Assembly (NCBI GenBank): GCA_963727575.1
Contig: CAVSIA010000023.1
Location: forward strand, 62,001 to 126,000
Direction: 5' to 3'
Source: JAHQVI01 sp963727575
GTDB lineage: Bacteria > Pseudomonadota > Alphaproteobacteria > Rhizobiales > Rhodomicrobiaceae
Length of the DNA: 64,000 nt
Position numbers and translations under genes: made by a program. Every line of letters begins with the position of its first letter. Position 1 is the stretch's first letter. Under the pieces are notes generated by a model. That model searched no databases and was not told the DNA's origin. It saw nothing but the letters and a program-made list of their open reading frames with translations. This document shows, piece by piece, positions 56,703-64,000 of this stretch.

Positions 56703-57659
56703 TCACTCGGTTGGCAGGTTGCGGGCGAGCGTCTGCAGAACCGCCATGCGCACCGCGACGCCCATTTCCACCTGCTCGCGGATCAGGCTGCGCGAATGGT
56801 CGGCGACGGCGGAGGAGATTTCCACGCCGCGATTGATCGGGCCGGGGTGCATGACCAGCGCGTCCGGCTTGGCCCTGCTCAGCTTCTCCTTGTCGAGGCC
56901 GAAGAAGTGAAAATACTCCCGCGTCGAGGGGACGAACGAGGTCGACATGCGCTCCTTCTGCAGCCTGAGCATCATGATGATGTCGGCGTCCTCGACCGCC
57001 TGGTCCAACCGGGTGAACACTTCGACGCCAAGCCGGTCGATGGACGGCGGAAGCAGCGTCGAGGGTGCCGCGACCCGGACATGGGCGTTGAGCGTGTTCA
57101 GCAAGAGAATGTTGGAGCGGGCCACGCGGCTGTGCAGGATGTCGCCGCAAATCGCGACGGTCAGCCCGTCGATGCGGCCCTTGCGGCGGCGGATGGTCAG
57201 CGCGTCGAGCAGCGCCTGGGTCGGGTGCTCGTGCTCGCCGTCCCCGGCATTGACGACCGCGCAGTCGACTTTCTGCGACAACAGCTCGACCGCGCCCGCC
57301 GCATGATGGCGGACGATGAGGATGTCGGGGCGCATGGCGTTCAGCGTGACCGCCGTGTCGAGCAGGGTTTCGCCCTTTTCGATCGATGAGGTCTTCACCG
57401 CCATGTTCATGACGTCGGCGCCGAGGCGCTTGCCGGCCAGCTCGAACGAGCTTTGCGTGCGCGTGGAGGCCTCGAAGAACAGATTGATCTGCGTGCGGCC
57501 GCGCAGAATGTCGCGCTTCAGGATGACGTTGCGATTGCGCTCGGCTTCTGCGTCGGCGAGATCCAACAATCCGTTGATCTCAGCCGGGGTCAATCCCTTG
57601 ATCCCGAGCAGGTGCTTCTGGCGAAGGCTAAATTTCTGAGTCGCGGACGCGATATTCAT
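56703..57659 (-). CDS. pyrB: Aspartate carbamoyltransferase catalytic subunit
   Basis: About 318 residues. The carbamoyl-phosphate site is FFEASTRTQSSFELAGKRLG, the HPTQALLDALTI block follows, and the aspartate site is ALVMHPGPINRGVEISSAVA. It makes N-carbamoyl-aspartate in pyrimidine synthesis. The start MNIASATQKF at 57659 is favoured; the open frame extends to 57731 without clear signal. No pyrI is present; the pseudo-dihydroorotase next door fits the class A transcarbamoylase type. Confidence 0.96.
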   Translation of the reverse strand: MNIASATQKFSLRQKHLLGIKGLTPAEINGLLDLADAEAERNRNVILKRDILRGRTQINLFFEASTRTQSSFELAGKRLGADVMNMAVKTSSIEKGETLLDTAVTLNAMRPDILIVRHHAAGAVELLSQKVDCAVVNAGDGEHEHPTQALLDALTIRRRKGRIDGLTVAICGDILHSRVARSNILLLNTLNAHVRVAAPSTLLPPSIDRLGVEVFTRLDQAVEDADIIMMLRLQKERMSTSFVPSTREYFHFFGLDKEKLSRAKPDALVMHPGPINRGVEISSAVADHSRSLIREQVEMGVAVRMAVLQTLARNLPTE

Positions 57660-57733
57660 TAAAGCGCTGTTATAATGAGGGTCAAAATCGGCGGCAAGCC
57701 AGATCTTGAGCCGGGAGGAGGTTATTAGCAAGA

Positions 57734-59420
57734 ATGCTGACTAAAGATGGTGCGCAATCAGGCGCGCGGGGCGGTTTCGGCCAGGACGCGCTGAACCAGA
57801 GCCCGATTTTCGAGGACGTCAACCTTTTCGCGACCGACCGCGTGCTGCGGGAGGCGATGGCGCGCGAGGGCGCGGGCTGGGCGGCTGAGGAGATGGCGAT
57901 ATTCGGCGCATTGACCGGAAGCGCCGAGGGTCTCCAACTTGGCCGTCTGGCGAATGAAAATCCGCCCACGCTCAAGCTCATCGACCAGAAGGGCAGGCGG
58001 CTCGACAAGGTCGAGTTTCATCCCGCCTATCACGAGCTGATGGCGCTCTCCTTCGCCAACGGCCTGCATTCGGGAGCCTGGGACGCCCTCGCCGAGGGCG
58101 GGACGCCGCGCGCCGGAGCGCTCGTTGCCCGCGCGGCGCAGTTCTACATGATGACCCAGGCCGAGGCCGGGCATCTGTGCCCGATCACCATGACCCATGC
58201 CGCCGTCGCCAGCCTCGCGCACAAGCCGGAGCTGCTGGCGACGCTGATGCCGAAGCTGATCAGCCGTGACTACGATCCCGCCTTCGTGCCCATGGAAGGA
58301 AAGAGCGCGATCACGCTCGGCATGGGCATGACGGAAAAGCAGGGCGGCACCGACGTTCGCGCCAACGTCACCGAAGCGCGGCCGTTAGGCGGGGACCGTT
58401 ACGAGATCACCGGGCATAAATGGTTCATGTCGGCGCCGATGTGCGACGCCTTCCTCGTGCTCGCCCAGGCGCCGGGCGGGCTGTCCTGCTTCCTGTTGCC
58501 GCGCTTCCGCTCCGATGGCGGGCTGAACGCAATGCGCATCGAGCGGCTGAAAACCAAGCTCGGCAATCAGTCCAATGCCTCGTCGGAAGTGACCTTCCTC
58601 GGCGCCGAGGCGACTTTGATCGGCGAAGAGGGGCGCGGCGTGCCGACCATCATCGAGATGGTGACGCTGACCCGGCTCGACTGCGTCGTCACCTCGGCCG
58701 GGCTGATGCGCTTCGCCCTCGCCAACGCGCTGCGCCACACCAAGAACCGCACCGTCTTCCAGCGCAAGCTGATCGACCAGCCGATCATGAAGACCGTGCT
58801 TTCCGACCTGGCGCTGGATGTGGAGGCGGCGACTGCGCTGGCATTCCGTCTGGCGCGCAGCTTCGACCGGGCCGACGCCGATCCGCAGGAGGCGGCGTTC
58901 CGGCGGCTGATGACGCCGGTTGCCAAATACTGGATCTGCAAGATGGCGCCGGCTTTCGTCTACGAGGCGATGGAGTGTCTCGGCGGCAATGGCTATGTCG
59001 AGGAAGGCCCGCTGGCCCGCGACCTATCGCGAGGCGCCGCTCAATGCGATCTGGGAAGGCTCGGGCAATGTCATGTGCCTCGACATACTGCGGGTGATGC
59101 AGCGCGAGCCGGATGCGCTCGAGGCGGTGCTGGCGTCGATGGCCCCGCCGCTGGCGCGGAGCCGCGGATCGCGGCGGCGCTCGATGAGCTGAAAGCGTCA
59201 CTGACATCCGGTGCTATCCACGAAGGCGACGCGCGTCATCTGGCCGAGCGGCTCGCCGATGATCGTGGCGGCCTCGCTGCTCGCCGAGCATGCGCCGGCC
59301 GAGGTCGCCGAGCCGTTCGCGGCGACCCGGCTGGGCGGCGGCTGGCGGTACAGCTACGGCGCCGGCTTCAAAGGTGCCGGCCACGACGCGATCCTTGCGC
59401 GGGCGGGCGAAGAGCTGTAG
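57734..59420 (+). CDS. Acyl-CoA dehydrogenase, AidB-like; three frameshifts near the C terminus
   Basis: About 560 residues. FAD and substrate motifs: LCPITMTHAAVASLAHKPEL, ITLGMGMTEKQGGTDVRANV and YEITGHKWFMSAPMCDAFLV; then LIGEEGRGVPTIIEMVTLTR and ECLGGNGYVEEGPLA. The adjacent domain and extra C-terminal stretch place it with the AidB/isovaleryl group. Breaks: an extra G at 59021 (restored: TYREAPLNAIWEGSGNVMCL), a missing base near 59158 and an extra G at 59258 (restored: MIVAASLLAEHAPAEVAEPF). A strong ribosome binding site (GGGAGGAGG) precedes it. Confidence 0.9.
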
Positions 59421-59429
59421 CCAAAACCC

Positions 59430-60218
59430 ATGATCACATCACCCGAACAGAGCGGCGTGCCGCAGCATGAAACGGTAACCGCCGCAATTCTCGTCATCGG
59501 CGACGAGATCCTGTCCGGGCGCACCAAGGACAAGAATATCGGCACGATCGCCGATCATCTGACCGCGATCGGCATCGATCTGCGCGAGGTGCGCGTCGTT
59601 GCCGATGTCGAGGACGATATCGTCGCCGCGCTCAATGCGCTGCGCGCCCGCTACGACTACGTGTTCACCACGGGCGGCATCGGTCCGACCCATGACGACA
59701 TCACCGCCGATGCCGTGGCCAAGGCGTTCGGCGTCACCATCGACGTCGATCCGCGCGCCGTGGCGATGATGATGACGCGATACGCCGAGGCCGACCTCAC
59801 CCCGGCGCGGCTGCGCATGGCGCGCATTCCGGCCGGCGCCGATCTGGTGGAAAATCCGGTGTCGCGCGCGCCGGGCTTCTTCATCGGCAATGTCATCGTC
59901 ATGGCCGGCGTGCCGCGGATCATGGAGGCCATGCTCGCCGAGGTGACGCCGCGGCTACGGACGGGCGCGAAGCTGAAAGCGCTCAGCCTTCAGGTTTCGG
60001 CGCCTGAGGGGCGGATCGCACCGGGCCTCTCGGCGACGCAGAACGACTATCCGGACGTTCGCATGGGCAGCTATCCGCATTTCGAGGACGGACGCCCGAA
60101 CGTAACTCTGGTGCTGCGCGCGGCGGATGAGGCGCGGCTGGAGGCGGCCTGCCGGGCACTGGAAGCGCGCCTCGACGCGGATGGATTGACGCATGAGCGA
60201 GCGTCCGAGGGCGGTTAA
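59430..60218 (+). CDS. cinA: CinA-like molybdopterin-binding domain protein
   Basis: A 262-residue MoCF-type protein. It contains ILVIGDEILSGRTKDKNIGT and FTTGGIGPTHDDITADAVAK, which identify the competence/damage-inducible CinA N-terminal family. It lacks the C-terminal nicotinamide-nucleotide amidase domain, so it is the short form. Relatives bind or hydrolyse nucleotide-sugar compounds such as ADP-ribose. It starts nine bases after the acyl-CoA dehydrogenase stop. Confidence 0.92.
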   Translation: MITSPEQSGVPQHETVTAAILVIGDEILSGRTKDKNIGTIADHLTAIGIDLREVRVVADVEDDIVAALNALRARYDYVFTTGGIGPTHDDITADAVAKAFGVTIDVDPRAVAMMMTRYAEADLTPARLRMARIPAGADLVENPVSRAPGFFIGNVIVMAGVPRIMEAMLAEVTPRLRTGAKLKALSLQVSAPEGRIAPGLSATQNDYPDVRMGSYPHFEDGRPNVTLVLRAADEARLEAACRALEARLDADGLTHERASEGG

Positions 60219-60240
60219 AGCGTGATCGGGAAGTGATTTA

Positions 60241-60287
60241 GAGCGGGCCAAGGAGTCGGAGTTTTTCCATCTCAAATGGTCCTGCTC
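60241..60287. repeat. Imperfect palindromic intergenic element
   Basis: GAGCGGGCCA at the left and TGGTCCTGCTC at the right (complement GAGCAGGACCA) frame a 47-base element between the convergent cinA and protease genes. It may be another short intergenic repeat or a shared terminator. Confidence 0.4.
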
Positions 60288-60311
60288 CAAAGCGTCTCTT
60301 CGCGGGCGATA

Positions 60312-61466
60312 TCAGGGATTTGCCGGCGCCTCGGCTTTCGGCATCTGCGGCTGCCTGTCGAGATAGGCGAAAATGGTGCGCGCCTCGATCCAGCCGACGG
60401 TCGCGCCATTGCGTTCCACGAAGGCCTGATAGCCCCGCGCGCGCTGCAGACGGTGCAAGGCGGCAATGGCGCTCAGTTCCGGGACGAGCCGCTCGCTGTC
60501 GGTCAGCGGTACGGCGACTTTGCCGACCGGCGTATCGGCTTGGCGTTCGGGGGGCATCTCGTTGAGCACGGATGGCTGGACCAGGCCGATGACGCGGCCG
60601 TCCGCGACGACCGGCAGATAGGCTTTGCTCTCGCGCAGCTCGACATGCTTGGTGATCTGATCGACCGGCATTTCGGCGGGCACGCCCGCCGGGGGGCTCC
60701 GCATCAGGTCGCGCACGCTGACGCCGCGCAGCCCTTCGAAAACCTCCATATTCCGCTGGGCGCTTTTTGCGGCGTTGACGACGAAGAATCCGATCAGGAC
60801 CTGCCACATGCCGCCGACGGATGCGCCCTGGAAGCTGTTGTAGGCACCATAGGCGATCAGCGCCACGCCGAGCCCCATGCCGAGGAACGATGCGATCCGC
60901 GTCGCCTCGCGCAGACTGCCCCGCGCCCACCAGATACCGGCGCGCAACATGCGGCCGCCGTCGAGCGGGAAGGCCGGGATCAGGTTGAAGGTGGCGAGCA
61001 CCAGATTGATCAGCGTCAGATAGCTGAGCACGGCAAAGATCGGTTCGGGCAACGTCACCGGCAAAATGCCCGTCAGCAGATAGAGAGCGCCCGCCAGCAG
61101 ATAGCTCGAAATCGGGCCGGCGATGGCGACGAGGAATTCCGACTTGGCGGTCGGCGGCTCGTCCTCCAGCTCGGCGACGCCGCCGAAGATGAACAGCGTG
61201 ATGCCCGCGATCTTGATCTGGTAGTAGCGTGCGACCAGCGCATGGGCCAGCTCGTGATAGACGATCGAGGCGAACATGCCGAGGGCGGCGCATGCGGCCA
61301 TGATGTAATAGGCCGACTGCGCCAGACCCGGCAGCACGTCGGGGAAAAAGCCGGTCCCGAGGCTCCAGATGATCAGCGCGGCAAGGAAGAACCACGACAG
61401 GTCGATGCCGATGCGGAAACCGAAAATCGAAAACAGCCGATAGCTTTTTGTAAACATGGCAGGCAT
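60312..61466 (-). CDS. Site-2 protease family membrane metalloprotease with CBS pair
   Basis: 384 residues. Zinc motif YHELAHALVARYYQIK (HExxH) is in the second hydrophobic segment, with NLIPAFPLDGGRMLRA giving the third ligand (DGG). About six membrane helices precede a cytoplasmic CBS pair (VSVRDLMRSPPAGVPAEMPV and SAIAALHRLQRARGYQAFVE). It belongs to the M50 group that performs regulated intramembrane proteolysis; the substrate is unknown. The CBS pair may sense adenine nucleotides. Confidence 0.93.
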   Translation of the reverse strand: MPAMFTKSYRLFSIFGFRIGIDLSWFFLAALIIWSLGTGFFPDVLPGLAQSAYYIMAACAALGMFASIVYHELAHALVARYYQIKIAGITLFIFGGVAELEDEPPTAKSEFLVAIAGPISSYLLAGALYLLTGILPVTLPEPIFAVLSYLTLINLVLATFNLIPAFPLDGGRMLRAGIWWARGSLREATRIASFLGMGLGVALIAYGAYNSFQGASVGGMWQVLIGFFVVNAAKSAQRNMEVFEGLRGVSVRDLMRSPPAGVPAEMPVDQITKHVELRESKAYLPVVADGRVIGLVQPSVLNEMPPERQADTPVGKVAVPLTDSERLVPELSAIAALHRLQRARGYQAFVERNGATVGWIEARTIFAYLDRQPQMPKAEAPANP

Positions 61467-61654
61467 CGCTCCAAATGGCTGCCTTGAACATAGGTACGAA
61501 TGCGGTGAAAGCGAAGCGGGAAAGCCTGTTTGCCGCGAGTAAAGCTGCTTGCCTCGCGCGGAAGACGCATGTTATGTGAGGACGTGATTTGCTTCGGCGC
61601 CGGTTCGAACCCCTCGTGACACCTCGACAGTCGGGCACTCGCCATACCAGATCC

Positions 61655-61729
61655 GGACGCGTAGCTCAGCGGTAGAGCACCACGTTGACATCGTGGGGGT
61701 CACTGGTTCAATCCCAGTCGCGTCCACCA
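61655..61729 (+). tRNA. tRNA-Val (GAC)
   Basis: Acceptor GGACGCG/CGCGTCC, D arm TAGCTCAGCGGTAGAGCA, anticodon stem CCACG/CGTGG with loop TTGACAT (anticodon GAC), T arm ACTGG-TTCAATC-CCAGT and an encoded CCA end. All stems pair. An IS630-type element begins within about 30 bases downstream. Confidence 0.97.
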
Positions 61730-61757
61730 TCTTTATTGATCCGGCCCGTTGAAGTCA

Positions 61758-62792
61758 TTACGCCGCGTACTTGACCCGTGGGTCTTGGAAATAGGCACGG
61801 ACCCTCTGTGGCGATTTGCCGATTATGGTCATGTGGTCCTCAGCGGCGGCCTTCAGCTTGGATTTGCTCCTCACCGGCACCTTGGTGCCGATGGCGTGCT
61901 TCATGTCGGCGTTGAGGCGCTCGTCGGGATTGAGCTCGGGCGCGTAGCTCGGCAGATAGAACACCTCGATGCGGTCGATGCGCTCTGCAAGCCAGGCTTT
62001 CACCAGCTTGGAGTGATGCGCACGCAGATTATCGAGAATGAGGAAGATTTTCCTGGGCGTGTCCTTGATCAGGGCTTCAAGAAATTCGATCAGCCGGTCT
62101 GCGTCAAAATTGCCATCGATGATCATCCAGCGCGCCTGACCTTTGTTGGTCACGGTGGAAATCATCGACAGTTTCTGGCGCGTGCCCGGTGCAAAGGTCA
62201 CGGGCGTCTCGCCCTTGGGCGCATAACCGCGCCCGCGAACATCGGTATTCACCAGCGCCGTCTCATCGCCCCAATGGATCTCGCCACCCTCTGCTTTCGC
62301 GCGCTCGGCAATCGCGGGATAGTCCTCATCCATCCATTTTTTCACCGCCTCGGGAGACTGCTCGTAAGCCTTCCGGATCGGCTTTTGCGGCGTAAAACCC
62401 CAGCGCTTCAGATACTTGCCAACCCCGCGCACCGACAGCGTGATCCGGTATTCCCGCGCGATCAACTGGGCGACAGCGGCACGCGTCCAAAGCGCAAAAT
62501 CCATCTTCAGTTGCTCGGGCCGCTGGTCCGCGATCAGCTTGCGGATATGAGCCTCCTGCTCGGGCGTCAGGCTGCGGCCCTCGCCACCCTTCTTGCCACG
62601 CGGCTTCGGCTTGAGCGCGGCCATGCCGCCCGCCTCGTACAGGTCGATCGCCGCACGAACGGCGGACCAGCTCAAATGGGTGAGATCGACAATCCGCATC
62701 ACCCCATACTTCTTCTGGTGCAGACGAATGACCTGCTTGCGCCGCTCATGCAGCGCCGAAAGGCTAAGGTGACGGGCATCGTGATCGCTCAT
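61758..62792 (-). mobile_element. IS630-family transposase
   Basis: 344 residues, full length. An N-terminal helix-turn-helix region (RIVDLTHLSWSAVRAAIDLY) is followed by the DDE catalytic domain: GEIHWGDETALVNTD (first Asp), FLILDNLRAHHSK (second Asp) and YAPELNPDERLNADM (Glu). It appears intact. Ends of the element are not certain; ATTACGCCGCG near 61767 and the complement of CACGGCATAAT near 62830 could be parts of the terminal repeats. IS630 elements insert at TA. It lies directly behind tRNA-Val. Confidence 0.92.
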
Positions 62793-63026
62793 GCAAAAAC
62801 GATAAACTGATTTGCACTATTCTTCACGGCATAATCGTGCCGGGTCTTTAGTCTGCGCGTTACCGCCCGCCAACCCGACGCGCGGGTTTCGGTTCGAGGT
62901 TTCTCCTCTCGCCCCCATCATTTGAAGGCTGTGTCGAGCGCGGCTTGCTCCTGCTCATGCGTGGCGCGTAACGGGTAGACGGAGACGCTGCCGGCAGCGC
63001 TGCACCCACCCCAAATGAGCAAGCAC

Positions 63027-63325
63027 TCACTTCGTCTTCTCCCTGAGGATCTTCAGCATTTCATCATGGGCTTTCGCCTCTATCTCGGACAGCAAATCCA
63101 ATTTGTGACATTGCGCCAGGAAGGCAAGTTTGGCCTCGGGGAGATTGCGAAAATAGTCGCCGAGACCAGGGACACCCCTCGATTTTTGTATTTCGATCAG
63201 ATTTTTATACTTTCCGACCTCGTCTGAGCACATGCGCACGAGTTCGGCCTCCCTGATTGTTCGCTCTCTGCTGCGATCGTTGGATTCCTGATGGCTCTGT
63301 TCGCGTTGAGTATGGACTTCATCCA
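63027..63325 (-). CDS. Unknown small charged protein downstream of the IS1595 transposase
   Basis: About 98 residues if started at a TTG (LDEVHTQREQSHQESNDR) that overlaps the transposase stop. It continues with AELVRMCSDEVGKYKNLIEI and KLAFLAQCHKLDLLSEIEAK and ends Lys-rich. It is hydrophilic and helical. The base composition is lower in GC than the neighbours. It could be a passenger gene of the IS1595 element. I recognise no family, and the start is uncertain. Confidence 0.4.
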
Positions 63326-64000
63326 ATGGCGGCGGCCAGTGCGAGGGGAACCCCGGATTTTTCCAGCGCTTGCCGCCAGCCGAGATAGTTCGGCAGATAT
63401 TTCGTGGCCACGCCATTGAAACGGTCCAGCCACTTCTTGAAGCGGCTCACATAAGCGTTGATGGTCTGGATGTGCAGCACCTTTTCGTGCACATGCTCGC
63501 CGTGGCTGGCGATGATCAACTCGTATTCGATCGCCTCTTGTTTGGCGAAAGCGATCAGCGCCGGATCGCCGTCCATGCAAAGCAGAGTATCAGTCTTCGA
63601 AATCACGTCCTTCAGGACCGCGCTGACGGCGTCTTCCGAGCGATTGGGCAACACCGCATTCAGATGATGGCCGTAACGGTCACGTGCGATCAGGATCGGC
63701 GTTTGTTCGCCAGACAAGCCCGGCTTTTTAGCCTTGCCGCCGCGCTTCCTCGCCTTGCGCGGCAATTGCCGCTCGCCCTTCCTGCTTGCCAGAATGAAGC
63801 ATTCATCGACCTCGACGATGCCGGTAAGTTGATGATCCCGAAGATCTTTCCGCGCACTCAGAAAGCGGTGCCGCCAGCGGAAAGAGGTGCTCGCATTCAC
63901 GCCGGCCCGCACCGCAGCCGCGCGGACCGACTCAGAGGCGTTGAGGGCGTCGGCATATTTCAGCCAGCGGTCCCACTTGCGAAGCCGGGCCAGCGGCGTA
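63319..64000 (-). mobile_element. IS1595-family (ISXO2-like) transposase, start outside the window
   Basis: The frame stays open to the right edge, so the N terminus with its zinc-ribbon is missing. Visible: SVRAAAVRAGVNASTSFRWR, then the DDE-like catalytic stretch GIVEVDECFILASRKGER (Asp), TLLCMDGDPALIAFAKQEAI (Asp), and the typical C terminus HIQTINAYVSRFKKWLDRFN and GVATKYLPNYLGWRQAL. This matches the ISXO2-like transposase domain. Together with the IS630 element it marks the right end of the window as mobile DNA. Confidence 0.9.

Noticed and set aside
62890..62930. Sequence GGTTCGAGGTTTCTCCTCTC, then GCCCCCATCA, resembling a tRNA 3' end
   Set aside because: No matching acceptor strand, anticodon arm or proper T stem can be drawn; at most a decayed fragment.

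Overview
The window reads as chromosomal DNA of a GC-rich alphaproteobacterium, most likely of the order Hyphomicrobiales (Rhizobiales). The evidence is the family content: DivK, a TrcR-type DUF1013 protein, an EipB-type DUF1849 protein, DUF1192, DUF1465, DUF3572 and DUF721 proteins, a split ATP synthase b/b' pair in an atpI-B-E-F'-F operon, a two-subunit glycine decarboxylase and RIME-like palindromic repeats. I cannot name the genus from sequence alone.

Layout. 1-5300: the 3' part of an M16 peptidase gene, a GNAT acetyltransferase and a membrane GGDEF/EAL protein with both catalytic signatures degraded. 5400-11200: yqgE, a DsbD-alpha-like protein, a peroxiredoxin, rnhA-thrB-ispH and a lipoprotein. 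11480-16250: a tandem glycine riboswitch driving gcvT-gcvH-gcvPA-gcvPB. 17100-19850: the F0 ATP synthase operon on the minus strand. 19900-26430: a GNAT gene, smc, two DsbA-family genes and a DUF721 gene, all minus strand. 26500-33200: an acyltransferase, an ABC exporter, rpmE, small conserved genes, a candidate sRNA, a badly frameshifted quinone oxidoreductase and trcR. 33300-39800: a one-domain voltage-gated cation channel with a calcium-channel-like filter, thyA-folA and hflK-hflC-DUF2065-degP. 39900-46750: a HIT protein, a FemAB-like protein, GDPD, RidA, eipB, a ROK kinase, a DUF3572 gene, divK and rpmG. 46800-57700: a minus-strand housekeeping run (NUDIX, DUF983, rnr, topA, dprA, plsY, a pseudo-dihydroorotase, pyrB). 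57700-61500: an acyl-CoA dehydrogenase, cinA and a site-2 protease. 61650-64000: tRNA-Val(GAC) followed by an IS630 transposase and an IS1595 transposase cut by the window edge, which looks like the start of a mobile region.

Two features cut across the whole window. First, about two dozen single-base indels, mostly +1 insertions, break otherwise well-conserved genes (gcvT, gcvH, gcvPA, gcvPB, smc, trcR, degP, a HIT gene, an ABC exporter, an acyl-CoA dehydrogenase and others). Assembly or sequencing error is the likeliest cause. Frameshifted genes are annotated below as single genes with the break positions. Second, short palindromic intergenic elements bounded by the tetranucleotide CTAG recur. 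One about 133-bp type is present twice in opposite orientation, and in both copies its terminal CTAG supplies the TAG stop codon of the neighbouring gene.

Most of the window is ordinary core genome. The most interesting leads are the CTAG-bounded elements, the Cav-like channel, the degenerate GGDEF/EAL protein, the candidate anti-Shine-Dalgarno sRNA, the paired palindromes before degP and the +1 indel pattern.
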